Below are positions 1-12,060 of a DNA stretch of 64,000 bases, piece after piece. The notes beneath the pieces are model-generated. The model saw only the letters and a list, made by a program, of their open reading frames with translations. It searched no databases and was not told the DNA's origin. The stretch covers positions 12,710,001 to 12,774,000 of the forward strand of contig OX387203.1 in the NCBI GenBank assembly GCA_947561715.1, read 5' to 3'. The stretch comes from Ascidia mentula. Its lineage: Eukaryota; Chordata; Ascidiacea; Phlebobranchia; Ascidiidae. The position numbers and the translations under genes were made by a program. Every line of letters begins with the position of its first letter. Position 1 is the stretch's first letter.

Positions 1-224
1 CCACCATAATATAAATTGATCTTAATTGTACCAGGACAACCAATGTGAGGTATTTAGTCTCAAACATCAACAGTTGAGGAAATTGACGAAGCGCCCATTC
101 AGCATATAGTGTGCAGTTCGCAGATGGGGAAATATATAGATCTCATTTACCATCAGCACAGGCTACAGGGCACATAGACCCAAACTTTTATTTCGCAATT
201 TTAAATAAGGGCTCAATGCAAACA

Positions 225-430
225 CGGATATGTAGAATACTCAACGCCCCTGGAGTAAAAGAAGTCTGTCTAAACTTTACAAAACATGCTGGACCGGTGT
301 AAAGAACACAGGGAGCCGTACGCAATATGGAACCTATAAAATCTGCTCTGTGCCAACAAGCTTGACACCGCCATGGTATTAATTGGAAGGGGCAAGAAAC
401 CATTCGTGGCAAAACGGTTGGTCGTGGAAA
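225..430 (+). pseudogene. Penelope-like element scrap (C-terminal GIY-YIG region)
   Basis: A short degenerate stretch resembles the end of the Penelope-like endonuclease near 16.4-16.9 kb read on the other strand. Shared pieces include an NMEP/KSALC-like segment followed by an INWK-like segment and the start of an AKRLVVEN-like tail. The reading frame is interrupted several times, so nothing functional remains. It shows that the same PLE family inserted more than once in this region. Identification rests on this internal comparison and on the known order of PLE proteins (RT followed by GIY-YIG endonuclease). Confidence 0.5.
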
Positions 431-1110
431 ATTAAGTGAAATCGCAATGACGGAAACGTACTTTAGTCTGTGTCCCATGACGTCGCTCGCAATCATTCTT
501 GACTCTTGTTTATGACCCGTGGTTGTTGCGCCTTTTTGTATTTTTTCATCGCGTAATTTCCTTGTTTTTTTTTGCTACTAAGTTTGTTTTATTCTCTGAA
601 GAACGTTAAAAGAATACAATCTTTTCAAACAAAAAGAAGTATATTTGATGTTTTTTTCACCGGAAGAACAAATAGTTTAGTATTTCATGATACTGTGAAA
701 CTGAAAAGGAGTTTTATATCAGTATGATGTAGTTCGGGGGAATATGTATATAAGACAATTAAACAACTCGGTTGCTTGAAGATGGGCATGCACGAACGAT
801 AGAAAACAGAGCTAGCTTAAGCAGAATCTTACAGACGCCAGCCCTGTGAGCACAGGAGAGAGGGTCCAGCGATCGGCCTCACAGCCATGGCATAATTTGC
901 GGGCTCTTGCCCATTTTTGTCTTCAAGTTCAACACTTCATAACTATATTTATCGCATTTTTTGCATTAAATATTAACTATGTTAAAAAATGCAACCAACC
1001 CTACTGAAAACGCTAGTTCCTTTTTTAAAATTGCAAATTGACTTTTTTCAGCGAGACGGGTATATTTGAAAATTTTCTGAAAACTGCTTCGAAAAAAACA
1101 CTTGATCGAG
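431..1110. other. No gene seen
   Basis: AT-rich, low-complexity non-coding sequence. I see no coding exon, RNA gene or terminal repeat here. Confidence 0.5.
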
Positions 1111-2210
1111 ATGTCTTCCAACTATTTCAATGCTGCAGAAGCGTTTGCCATGGTAATGGCAGAAGATATTGATAGCAACTCTATCACACCAGACCGCGAT
1201 TGACTCAACACTGATGAAGGATGAAGAGGACGTGCTCTCTACAAGCACTACACAAACTCCAGCAAAAAGTGGCAGAGCCAAAGAAGACTGCAAGAAAAAC
1301 TGCTATGGCAAGAAGAGGCGCGCCTGCTCAGCAGACCGATGATCAATATTCCTGGGCTGCTGAGCAAATTGCTGACAGCGCTGCAGATACCTGGCTGGGT
1401 AATTTTGCAGGTGTCTTGGACATGGCAGAAGCACTGCCCATCAATTTTCTGGAATTTTTTTGGACCCCAGAATTCTGGGACCTCATCGTCACCGAAACAA
1501 ACCGGTATGCTTATCAGCAGAATACAATGTCCACAGGGGGAAAGCTGAAAGATGCTTTCCGTCAACTAAAGTGGACACCTGTGACTCCATGTCATTGCCA
1601 TGCGCCATAAGACCAGTTTTGAGGATTACTGACAATCATCGCCCGTCACAGCAACACCAGAATTTGGTAAATATATGTCGCGCAATCGATATAAAAAACA
1701 TCATGTTTCTTGATGAAATGACAAATCCATTAAAGGCCAGATGCAAGCTAAAGCAATATAACCCCACAAAATCATCAAAAATGGGGTTATAACACTTTTG
1801 TAGTCGCCAACGCAACCAATGGCTACTGCCTGTACTGGAAAATCTGACGAACAGTCGGAGGAAAACCTGCCAAAAACCCATCACATTGTGAAAGACCTGA
1901 TGGCACCGCTGCTGAATAAAAACCATGTGGTGTACACGGACAGCTACTACTCCTCCTCCCCTGCACTCTACATGGATTTGGCCCAATGTTCCACAGGGAC
2001 ATGCGGAACAGTTGTTTCCGCAAAAACATGCCAGAGGGTCATAGCCAGCGAATTTAAAACTGAAGAAAGGGGATGACCATGTGTTCATGCGGTCCGGCCA
2101 ACTCCTTTCCTGTACGTGGCACGACACGAAGCGAGTCACACTCTTAAGCACTGTGCTCAATAGTGGTTGTGTGGAGAAGTTTTTTCAACAATTGCGCTGG
2201 CACTAGGTGA
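1111..2210 (+). pseudogene. piggyBac-type transposase, broken
   Basis: Pieces of a DDE_Tnp_1_7 (piggyBac) transposase follow each other on the plus strand in the family's order. A candidate start at 1111 (MSSNYFNAAEAF) leads into an acidic N-terminus. At 1431-1530 comes FLEFFWTPEFWDLIV followed by ETNRYA, the family's entry motif. At 1700-1790 a LDEM...KQYNP segment corresponds to the second catalytic Asp region, then WGYNTFVVANATNGYCLYW. At 1870-2060 PKTHHIV, VYTDSYYSSSPALY and TGTCGTV match the region around the third Asp. A WHDTKRVTLLST segment follows at about 2115. At least three frame changes and in-frame stops break the gene. No convincing TTAA-flanked inverted repeats were found. Old, dead copy. 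Confidence 0.85.
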
Positions 2211-4120
2211 GGGAAGGTCAAGGATGAACATGCAGCCCTTGCGGTAAAACCACACCAAACTTTGTGCTCATCAGTGGTCTATGTCCTACGCCCCCCGTGT
2301 CTGTTGGTTCATGGCAAATGTCCTCGATAAAACAATTAAGCATGCCTAAATTTACTATCCGGATTGGTAGCCCATCGCGCTCAGTGGGCCTCAACACATG
2401 GACTGCCTTCCAAGTCGCACTCAATTGGATCATGCAAATTCCTCATTTGATTAGCTTAAAATAATAACAACACTACTGTAAGTACTTATTTTTACATCAA
2501 AATAACAGTTTTGTACATGCATGCAAATTTTATACCAGCTGCTAGCATGCAAGGCTATTTCGAATAAAACAACACAATATATTACATCACTTTTAGTTAA
2601 CGTTTGATGTGTTTCAGTAATAATGTTTTGCAAAGAAACAGATCATCATGTTTCTATAAAAAAAAAAGATTGTCAATTATTTATTGGCTGGAAAGTTTGG
2701 TTGGAAAATTGCTTGGTGACTCCTGAAAAAGCCACGGACCGAAGACTGCAGACGGTGTTAAGCTTTCCTGCCGGAGCTCCCACAGGCTTTCTGGCATCCT
2801 GCTGGACAACACATTTTTCTCACACTTTGTTATAAAACGCCTATTTCGTAATCCTTCGACAGTCTAGTCTAAGTCTACTCTCTCGGCCCTGTCGTTATTC
2901 TTGCCATCGCGCTGTAAACGTTCGCACGTATATTCAATAGTTAAATTCGCTGCAATTCAGTCACGTGTTAAACGCGCTTGAAACAAGTTAAACTTTAGCC
3001 ACCTGGTAATTGCAATCGTGTGTTTCCATTAATAAAGAAGTCTGTTCACAGAGCTTTTAATTCAGTAGTCTATATCAGCAAGAACACGCAAGCAGAATTT
3101 AGAATCAGCAAACAGGGAAATCCTATTGGTACGCTGCAAACGCATACATAAAAACAAAATAAAATGCAATAGCTGTCAAATGGTTATGTGGTTCCACAGG
3201 GTCGCTGTTGTGAATCCATTGACATCCACAACTTATACCCTGCAATGCATAGACTGACTGAACCACGTCCGGTCGAGTAGTATGTTCTTCCTTTGGGCAG
3301 GACTTGACTGAAGGTGGAGTTAACTCTTTCACACTTGTTTGTGTTGACTGTTTTCTTTCACCTCAGTCATTCATCATCAACCCTCTGTGAGAGCAAAAAA
3401 AGCCATGCTTTCGTTTCTTTCTTCGGCAACCATATTAGTGGACCTTGCAACCAGAGTGGTTTCCATGGCAACTGCATGCCATGGGGCGGGTATGTGGGTC
3501 CTGTTGGAGTGATGTTGAAATACCAACAAAAAGTTTAGGTCGGTGGTGATTTCTGCCACTTGCAAGTTGTGATAGGAAAGAATACCTGCCACCGTTATAC
3601 GAACTCAAAGAGCGAGTTTCTGCATTTTCGTGTGTTGAAACAACCAGGATGTCGTCGGTGTTGCTAAAATGGCTATTACTGCTATTTCGACTATTACGAG
3701 GGATTTTTCCCAAATTATTACTACTAGGCTTTATGGCTTCTACTGCTATTAAGCAGATTTTTACCTCTGCTCAAGCACAAAGTTTGGAGTCATATTGTCT
3801 CAGCAGAATGTTGGACAAATATCAACTGCGAGACAATGAATCATGTATTGAAGTCTGTAGCTGATTGGAAGCAACAAAAGCTACCAAGCCTGATAAACAT
3901 GCTGGAAAAGGTGGTCATGTCATCTTACATTGACTTACAAAAAGTAATATATGCAACAGGACCGTACATGCTCTCAACAGACGCCAAATGAATGGCAAGT
4001 AAAAAGCAAAGAGGAGAAAGAAACAGAAAAGATTTGACAGGTTAACTATCGGGGCTGGACAGAATATGAAAATGTATTTGGGTCCTTGACTTGGTTAGGT
4101 ATTGCGACATTACCATTACC
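2211..4120. other. No gene seen
   Basis: About 1.9 kb without a recognisable gene. Short open frames here (for example 2264-2464 and 3649-3864) show no family motif. The stretch 2830-3075 contains an AATAAAG signal and starts with TGTTAT, which could be the edge of an old repeat, but no partner copy lies in the window. Confidence 0.4.
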
Positions 4121-4139
4121 TGCATTTAAATCAATTGTT

Positions 4140-4425
4140 TCTTTTGTTAACGCAATGGGATGATTGGCAGGATCGCCCAACTGCGCAGGTCCTTGCTTGG
4201 CGATCACAGCTATCGTTTGGCAGCCCAGGAAATGCAACCTTGCTGGATCAGCCACTTTTTCCTGACAAGTCGGAGCAAGATTTGAAAAATCAAGCTCCCG
4301 GTGAGGTTTGAACTCACGACCCTGGGCTAACTAGGCCCAACGCTCCAAGTGGTTTCACGGGGTATATTGTGGCCAAGGTGCACTTGTGCGCAAGCGCACA
4401 TCTTGCCAGACAACCTTCAAATATA
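4140..4425 (-). repeat. tRNA-derived SINE, copy 1
   Basis: On the minus strand a head ending in a CGTGAAACCACT-like run leads into a tRNA-like part, of which only the 3' half (anticodon arm and T arm, GTGAG/TTCAAAC/CTCAC) is well kept. A tail then runs through a TCCGACTTGTC-like block and a GTGGCTGATCCAGC-like block to about 4150. The same head, tRNA part and tail recur at 23.6 kb (minus) and 34.4 kb (plus), which marks a dispersed SINE and not a working tRNA gene. Confidence 0.8.
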
Positions 4426-4489
4426 GGTTATATTTCATGATTGGCAGAATTTAGATTTTACCAACTCTCATTAGGTTTCGTTCTTTAGT

Positions 4490-5060
4490 GCAAGTAAAGC
4501 TTTTTATCTTCAAACACCAACAACATTTGTAAAAACCAAAGAAATAGGACCAACTTACAATTTGGAAACGTCAAGAGCTCCGCATTGACCATAACACAGA
4601 GTATTATGCAAAGTACAGGTAACTACATGCGTGCGTTTGAGCTCCCAAGTTTTTGAGTTCCTATTTGTACCATCTTGACAGCAACTTCAGCATCGGTTCA
4701 TCAGGAGAGAATTACCGAATGACTGTTGTTGGGCACACTGGTGATGCAGGTATAAGTGAGCAAACAGGTTTTAATAAATAAATTATAATTTCGCATTTAG
4801 TTATGCCTATTTATCAATATTTTTTACCCCAAAATACATGATTTTATTCTGTTTTATAACAAAGACTGGCCAATTTTATAAATATAATGTGTGTACGCCC
4901 GCAGGTTGTGCAACCCTGTTCTAACCCGTAGATTAGTTACACAACACATATGAGGATGCGTGCTAAAATATTTTATGCTATCCGGTCGCGTGCCTCCTGA
5001 CAAGAATTTTCTAGATCCTTACACGCATTTGCGCTGTTAGGTATACTGGAAAATTTAACA
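4490..5060. repeat. Duplicated segment 1, copy A (partner 24.98-25.76 kb)
   Basis: The sequence around the fibrinogen exon pair, the following AGCAAACAGGTTT stretch, a CGCAGGTTGTGC block and the CCGGTCGCGTGCC block recur in the same order and orientation at 24.98-25.76 kb. Small insertions and deletions separate the copies. This is an old segmental duplication with mobile DNA in it. Confidence 0.75.
4540..4749 (+). pseudogene. Fibrinogen-related domain exon pair, copy A (degenerate)
   Basis: Two short exon-like stretches separated by a GTAACT...TTGACAG intron (4619-4681) read QELRID, EYYAKYS, then NFSIGSSGENYRMTV and GHTGDAG. This matches the middle of a fibrinogen C-terminal (FReD) domain (LRIDLEDF..AYAKYS.F.VG....Y.LTVGGYSGDAG). 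A donor follows at 4750. Compared with the copy at 25.0 kb it has lost codons in the first exon. The preceding and following FReD exons are not visible nearby, so this is a gene fragment carried in a duplicated segment. Confidence 0.65.
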
Positions 5061-5129
5061 TTTATTGATATTTTAAAGACAATAATGAAGTTATGTTTAA
5101 AACCGCCAAAACACCAAGCGAATTAATGC

Positions 5130-5395
5130 CGCTAAAATCGAAAAGAAATCATCGAAATTATTGGAAACCTTAACTTTTCTTTCGTTATTCTTTGAAGAAG
5201 TGATCAACAATTTTTTAACCGCATATACTTATTACCACCACGATTGCATCGAATTTACAAGTGTGCTTGCTTGATACTGTAAATATTTTGTAAACACCTT
5301 GCTTCACAAATCATCTCATTTGAAATATACATGGAACATTTATGAGATGAAACCTTTTGCTTGTTTTTGTCATTATTTTGTTAGGGTGTATGTGA
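5130..5395. repeat. Dispersed repeat 2, copy A (partner 26.46-26.67 kb)
   Basis: A block beginning GAAATCATCGAAATTATTGG and running through ACTTATTACCACCACGATTGC to CCTTTTGCTTGTT recurs in the same orientation at 26462-26665. No coding potential is visible. Confidence 0.75.
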
Positions 5396-5444
5396 CACGG
5401 TCACGGCAACTTTTCGCAAAAGTAATGGTACAACAAATATGAGT

Positions 5445-5850
5445 TTTTCGGTTCAACGTCAACTAAAAAATAAAGGGCATAGCAGCAACGACACTACTTT
5501 GTACTTCGATAACACGGAGGTGGTGCATTTCTTTGCCCAGTGACATTACATGACGTCATTTTGGGTGTGATGTCATAACTTTAACCTCACCTTTGTATTG
5601 ACTTTAATTTGATGATTCCAACATTTCCAGTTACGAACTATATTGCAAAAAATACATTAATTGTGGCGAATTAATCAAATGATTTATGACGCGAACTCGT
5701 AGGCCACGCTACTGCCTGGCAAAATGTGATACTATGGAAGAATAACTGTGTTGCATAATCAGCTAATTTGGTCAGTTTTTCTCGGCGGTCTTTGCCAGAC
5801 TCAAAATTCAATTCCTCAAATATTTTGCTGTAAGTGGACGCTAATTTCAA
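5445..5850. repeat. Dispersed repeat 3, copy A (partner 9.62-10.25 kb)
   Basis: This block contains ACGTCAACTAAAAAAT, TTTCTTTGCCCAGTGACATT and AATCAGCTAATTTGGTC, all of which recur in order at 9618-10245. It is non-coding on both strands. The two copies differ by many small changes, so they are not recent. Confidence 0.75.
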
Positions 5851-6735
5851 TGTCATGAAACCTGCTGAATGCTGGGACTGGATTTGCGGTAAAGTTGATG
5901 CTGTGTTTCTTATGGATTGTTAATATTGAAATAATTGTAAAATTTTATGAAAAGTTTCGATAACAAATACGCATTTATTTATAGGACAGATAATTGCAAT
6001 CAACACATCACCAAAACATAATAATCATACAGGTAGCCACAGATGCATTGGAGCACATTTCAGAAATCACGTGACAGTGGCATGCAAGCGTCATCACTGT
6101 CGTGTGGAAGGCATGGGGCGTGGCCACAGCAGTTGCAAACAGTCTTCTGTTAAACAAAACATCGCCATTATGCGTTTAACAAAAACAGTTTGTGACTCGT
6201 GTACGAAATCAACCACTTGATATCATGTAGAATTCCAATTGTATTTGATAATTCTGCGGCAGGCAAATAGACGTTTGTATAAAAAAGCAAGGTTTTGGGA
6301 CCGTCAATTTTAAAATATGTTGGCATAACAGAGGATCGGGTCGCAAAATGGATTTCTGAGTGTGCTGTTGTATTGTGGATCCTTGAAATCGGTTGTTCAT
6401 ATGTCATGAGTTCCTATTTCAATCAAAAATCCGTTTCAGTGCCGGCGTGTTACTGGCGCGCTCGCCTTTATGACCAACTGTATGTGGAATACAATTGTTT
6501 GTTGTGTTATCTGTGGTGGTTGTGATTAAAATTGCTTTCATTCGAGAAGATTATGTATCCAATCAAAATTGCTTCTAGCCATTTCTTGGTTAAAAGGGGC
6601 GTTTCTATGTCTTATGTTAAATTTCTTTAATGACTTAATTAATTATCCTATACCTAGGTGCTTTATTGCCAGACCCTAACACATAATTAGAGGGTTTATT
6701 GTTTCCTTTTGTTGTTTCGGCCAACAAGGGGTGGT
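5851..6735. other. No gene seen
   Basis: AT-rich non-coding sequence with short open frames on both strands (near 6168-6525) that match nothing I recognise. Confidence 0.4.
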
Positions 6736-6860
6736 CATGAATCCAACCTGAACGGAAAGTAAAACAGAGACAGGAGCACCCAATTCAATCTGTCGTGGCT
6801 CTGTGTCACAAAAACGTTCGCAAATGAAAATGAGATATTTGATGCAGCTAGTAATAATGA
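6736..6860. repeat. Dispersed repeat 4, copy A (partner 26.28-26.40 kb)
   Basis: A block with AATCCAACCTGAACGGA, then ACGTTCGCAAATGAAAAT, recurs at 26290-26400 with moderate divergence and in the same orientation. Confidence 0.6.
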
Positions 6861-6954
6861 GAAATGGAATCATTTGTGTGGTCAAAATTGAATGATAACA
6901 AAACGTGCCACCCAAAACCTTTTGTAATAAGGTTCACAGGCTTCGTAGCCAAGG

Positions 6955-7055
6955 CATTGCAACAAAGCTGGATCAGCCACTTTTCCCAACAAGTCGGAGC
7001 GAGATCTGAAAAATCAAGCTCCCGGTGAGGTTTGAACTGGGCTAACCAGGCTATG
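6955..7055 (-). repeat. tRNA-derived SINE, copy 2 (partial)
   Basis: A minus-strand fragment of the SINE family. The GATCAGCCACTTTT tail block, the AAGTCGGAGCGAGATCTGAA block and the T-arm sequence remain, but the 5' tRNA half and the head are gone. Confidence 0.75.
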
Positions 7056-7705
7056 CGATAGCATGGTATTACCTTTGTAATGAATTGTGGTTTTCGACGA
7101 ATAACTAACCCAACGCACCGATTGCCAACACCTACTGACCTAAGCAAATTGCGTGTATGTGGTCTTACCAACAACAATGCATGAACAGCGTTGAAAGTTA
7201 AAAAGTTCTTTCTTGGTGCAACAAATTAGTATACAGGAAAAACAAATGCTGTATTGATTGGTTTAAATAATTTCTGTTGCTTGTGCTAATTAAAAAAAAA
7301 CTGCAGATTTCACCAGTCTACAGAACTAGCTGCTTGCCAAAAAAATCCTTCGCTTGTTTGATTGTGGTTATGCATGCAGAAAACCTTTGTGAAGCGGACG
7401 CAAGCGCGAAATGCCAACAGCTTTTACATATGGAACTATGAATCTTGATGCTTGCACAATAAACCTATCAAAATTATTTTACTAAAACTGGATTGTTACC
7501 AATAGTAAGTACATCCCTATAGTGTACAACAGACTTAAGTAGCTGTACTAGAACAAGTGCATTGCTTGAAGATTTGGCTTAAAATTCGTGAAACAATAAA
7601 CCCTAAACGCACAACCTCAAAAACAAGTTACCTAAACCTAACTTCTTCGCGTCACTTGTCGCATTTGGCTTTTAGCTGTTCCGTAAACCACTCGCCGCTA
7701 TAGCG
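7056..7705. other. No gene seen
   Basis: Non-coding sequence. I see no exon, RNA gene or repeat boundary. Confidence 0.4.
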
Positions 7706-8525
7706 TCACTAAATGGAGGGACGGAGGGAAATAGTCAAAAGTCACAATAAAAGATACATACAAGTGTAAACCGGGCAGAAACCATAAAACAATACATAAG
7801 AGAGGAATATGATTCAAATTAACACTTTCACAAAACATGAGATTGCGGAGGGTTTGCGCAACGCGATGTAGGAAAACTTGTCTAATAATTAGAAGGGAAG
7901 CATTCTCAAAACTCGTCAATTAAGACGTAGATGCAACAAACAATGTACAGGCGCTTATGGCGGGAAGGATTTATTGCAGATTTTAACAGAGGGAAAAATT
8001 TGTCGCACAATTTGATGGAGGGAAGCATTTGTTGAACACTACAACCGAATAAACTAAAATGTACATGCAACAAACAATGTACAGGCGCTTCTTGCACTAT
8101 GGCCTAGATAGCGTAAAGATAAGTTAACATGCACAGTTTGGCAACTCGCTTAACCTTATTCATTTTTTTAACGGGTAACTTTAAACTCAATTGCAAGAAC
8201 AGCCGTTAAGTGACCACTAAGAAGCGATAGAATGGCCCGATCGTGATGGTACAAAAATGTTTGTCTTTTCTTCGCCATGGGGGTTGAAAGTTTTGTACCG
8301 ACATGTCCAAAAAATTACAAATGCCCAAAAGCATGGGGGAGAAATTAGAACAAATGAATATCAGCCCGTGGCCGTCACAAAACGGATTGAAAACATAAAA
8401 TGATAGTTAATACTTAATCGGATTTTCACTGGAAGATCAAATGCTATATTCAGTACTGTCACCAGATTTGTCTCTAATTGTACGAAACTACTTTATTACA
8501 CCGTCCCTCCGTCCTACAGGCGGTG
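7706..8525. repeat. Possible short inverted-repeat element
   Basis: GGAGGGACGGAGGGA near 7713 and its near complement GTCCCTCCGTCC near 8503 face each other about 0.8 kb apart. Between them a 26-bp sequence containing GCAACAAACAATGTACAGGC is repeated directly at about 7932 and 8068. This could be a non-autonomous DNA transposon, but no clear target duplication was found and no transposase is present. Confidence 0.3.
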
Positions 8526-9617
8526 AATAAAATTGTCTTCTGGATGTGTTGGTTTTAAATCATTTATGCATGCTTCTTAGTGGGATCCTACCTTTGTGGT
8601 TTCAGTAATTATGGGTAGTTCGAATTCGAATTCTGAGCATGAACAAAAGACCATGTACACACAATAAGTTTAAAAATACAGCATCTTCATTCCATTGCAA
8701 GAGCCATCAACAGCACATAGAGATGTATGGCTCAGTGTATTGGCATCCCTGTAACTACAATACTGATGAAAATAACCGACTGCAAAGGAATTGTGCTTTA
8801 CTATTTCTATGCATTTCAAGTCATTAGCGCTTGAGAGCATACTACTTGTTTTTGTGTGCATGCATTTTCATTTAGCTTTTCCAGTATTCACTAAAAAAAA
8901 TTTCTGTGTCTGGCCAAGTTCTTAGCGACTAGGTTATGCCAAGAGTGGCAATGTTATTTAATAATTACCACATAAAATACACGTTTATGTCAATTTCCAG
9001 AGCGTAAGTAATCCATGTTCTCTCGCAATAAGAAAACTCCCTCTCATTAAATATCAGATATAATTTCATTTCTCACATATCCAGATATTTTATTTGTATT
9101 TTTTAGTTTTTAGTAAGGTTACTTTCCCTTGTGTTGCAGACCTTCGTTTGTACTTAGTTAACTGTCTGAAAGATTGAATGGTAGATTATGATGGATGATT
9201 TTACACAAAACCATTCGACCAGCAAATGTAAAGTTCGTCAGTTTACTTACGTCATTGTGCCTTTTTTTATGTTCAAGATAATTTGCAAATGCAAAACAAC
9301 CGTTCTATGCACATAAATATATTTATCAGCTTTTATTTTCACACGGTAAGTTTATACATTTCTGCTCTAGTAAAAGCATCCTTGTTAAAACGACGTCTAA
9401 AGAACCAAGCAACCAACCCCAGCACAATAATAAGCAACAGAACGATGAATCCCAATTGCTATGTAAACAACTTCCATACTCCTGCAAACATGCGGATAAT
9501 GAAAAGCTTTACCCAAGGAAACACGCCCACTTTATTAGCTCACAAATATTTACAGGCAAATAAAATAAAAAGTTTAGTGGCACACAATACGCGTTTAGCC
9601 TGAATCAGAAGTGCATT
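8526..9617. other. No gene seen
   Basis: AT-rich sequence. The open frame at 9283-9603 (106 codons, plus) has no recognisable domain and is probably chance. Confidence 0.4.
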
Positions 9618-10250
9618 TTTCAGTTCTACGTCAACTAAAAAATGTAAAAAACTGCACGAAAAGTAGCGACGACCAAAAATCGTAAACCTTTTTCGCTGTG
9701 GCGTAATTGACATCACACAAGGCGCTCGCGTCGAAAAATGCTCTGTTTACATAGGAGAAGGCGCCTTATATTGCAGATATCGCATAGTTTCAAACATAGG
9801 AGAATCCACAGATTACGTTACCTCAACGGTCAGGAAAAGATTTTACATCACACAAAAATATGTCACTGTGACGTCAGAAACCAAAGGCTTATTTGTCCTT
9901 TATCACAACTACTCTACTCTGGACTTCGATAAGACGGGGATGGTGCGTTTCTTTGCTCAGTGACATTACATGATCATAACTTTAACCTCACCTTTCTGTT
10001 GTTTCCAACATGTCTACTTACAACTATATTGCGAAAAATACATTAGTGGTTGATTGTGGCGAATTAAATAAATGATTTATGACGAGAACTCGTAGGTAAC
10101 GCTACTGTCGGACAAAAAGTGGTACGATGACAGAATAACAGTGTTGTGTTGCATAATCAGCTAATTTGGTCGTTTTTTCTCGGCGGTCTTTGCAGCCTCA
10201 AAATTCAATTAACCTACTTATATCTTTTGCTGTGAGTGGACAAAACGGCA
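9618..10250. repeat. Dispersed repeat 3, copy B
   Basis: Direct-orientation partner of 5445-5850. It keeps the ACGTCAACTAAAAAAT, AGTGACATTACATGA and ATCAGCTAATTTGGTC blocks, with additional sequence inserted in its first half. Confidence 0.75.
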
Positions 10251-10374
10251 ATGCTAAATTGACAGTTTGTCTTAGAAAGTTCATGTGTCACGTTAGCGAT
10301 CATAAATGCTGTAACAACAAGAACACCCTGTCCCAGTAACTGTTTTATTATTACACAACTAAATAAGACATAAC

Positions 10375-10412
10375 TAATAGGTCGAAACAGCGGTCATCTG
10401 TCTGCAGCTCAA
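10375..10412 (+). ncRNA. Degenerate hammerhead ribozyme 3' half
   Basis: GGTCGAAACAG, then ATCTGTC and TGCAGCTC, match the stem II 3' strand, the GAAA core, the cleavage-site GTC and the stem I 3' strand of the intact motif at 36438-36490. The CTGATGAG half is missing, so it cannot fold as a ribozyme. It is a relic of the same repeat family. Confidence 0.6.
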
Positions 10413-10489
10413 AAATCACGCAACAATAATCTCGCTTTCGCACGATTTCGATCAGCTGTATTTCAGAAACCAGTCTTTTTGTGGATATA

Positions 10490-12060
10490 AAACCTCACCG
10501 GTTGTTGACAATGTTCATCAAATTCATCATCTCGTGGACGACTTTGCAACTGCGATTGAAAGAATAATGTGTAAACTTTACAATAGTAGAAGCGTTTAAA
10601 AGGATGTAATTGTTGGTTTGCATTGTCGTACCCGGACAAGTTACTTGTTCATATTTCAAACCTCCGTCATCAGAATCCAAGTTGCTGACCCAGCATGATT
10701 TTAACTGACAAATAGAGGTTCATTAAAACATTGCGAACAAAGCATTGTTGAAATTTTATCCTAACTTTTCATTTCAAAAAATTTTTGAGCAACATAAGAT
10801 CGTGAATATCCTCCATATTGTCGTAACCACCATATACTGGTAATTGATACGGCGCATACGTTTGTGGCTCACCAAGACATTGAACTTTTCACTTGCGGCT
10901 GAATCAACCTTAGCGTACAATTTGGAACTTCTACACACGGATCCATGCAAATTAAACAAAAGATTTAATAATATGGCAAATTATTACTTTGCTCCAACCA
11001 AAATAGTTTTTGGTCGTGTGTGTGAGAGTGGGCAATAATTATGGTTACGGCTAAAAACGCTTGATTTAAAGTCCGGCTGTAATTAGGATTGACAGTTCAA
11101 TTTTGGAACGTTTTCATCTCAAATTTCCTGTTATGTTTCAGCGCAATGACGCCTTCTACTCAGACAACGCTTTCGTTCTCCTACATTGTTAATATTAATT
11201 ATATATGTGATTTTGATCAGATAAATTAATATATCGTTAATTTGTGTATTTGTATGACTAATTTTCTTGTCAAACTTCGACATAAATGTGTATTTTATAA
11301 AGTGGTACTCAATCACCACACCACGCTTCCTGTGTAATTGGAATCGTTACGTATCGCTTATTTGCGAATCGCATGAAATAAACTTTTGTCGATTTTTCAT
11401 CGCTTAATTGCGTTGCCTTTATAACTGCTGTCATGTGTGACGGCCTGGTAGAGGCAAGAAAGCTGAGTGAACTGTATGTGACAATGCTCGAACCGATTGT
11501 GTGATAAATTGTATCACTTTGTTTCGTAAAGTTAATTCCGCATTATTCTTTGTTAATTGATCTCGATTTTATAATGCTATTTGAAACTATCAACGTAGGA
11601 CAACTCAAATACATGGAACCGGTATATGATTTCACAATTCCAGTTGTACTTCCATCACCAGTAAACGTCCCTAACAAGGCACCGTTTGTGTTGTTTCCTT
11701 CGTAAACCTGCCGTAAACATGAAAATTTACTTTGGATAAAGAGTGTTTCCTGTTTTCTTTAGGAAGTAAATATCCCAATTTCAAAACCAGAGTAGATACT
11801 GACTTTATGCAGACACAATACCATTATTATGACATGCTTATCTTTTAAGAGAAAGTTTGTACCAAACAAATGTTGTCGCCGAGTGAAAATTTCCACAAAT
11901 TCATCGCAGCAACTCCCCCGTTTCCTGTGGTAAAAGCTCGACCATAACTTGTACACGAGGATCGGAATTTCGCCAGTTCGATGTCCACTATAACATGATG
12001 GGCCACAATATGTCGACCCCCCACCTACACAAGCATTACAACAGAAATAAAAAATCATTC
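10490..12060 (-). pseudogene. Possible CUB-domain gene fragment
   Basis: On the minus strand 11580-11705 reads VYEGNNTNGALLGTFTG followed by TGIVKSYTGSMYLSC, which resembles the second half of a CUB domain (IYDG....LLG.FTG....SS.NSMYL.F). Other open stretches on the same strand may be exons of the same former gene: a cysteine-containing segment at 11760-12058, and 10495-10690 with GGLKYEQVTCPG. I recognise no domain in these. The first half of the CUB fold, with its conserved cysteines, was not found. Low to moderate confidence; the exon borders are guesses. Confidence 0.35.

Noticed and set aside
111-302. 63-codon gene at the left edge
   Set aside because: It overlaps the decayed PLE region and has no recognisable protein motif.
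2831-3075. Solo LTR
   Set aside because: It has a TGTTAT start and an AATAAA signal, but no CA end with a target duplication and no partner copy.
7706-8525. Plant-type Stowaway MITE
   Set aside because: The CTCCCTCCGTC-like ends resemble Stowaway ends, but everything else indicates an animal genome and no TA duplication was seen. Listed only as a possible inverted-repeat element.
9283-9603. 106-codon gene
   Set aside because: No domain, no splice context, low-complexity composition, and it is adjacent to a dispersed repeat.
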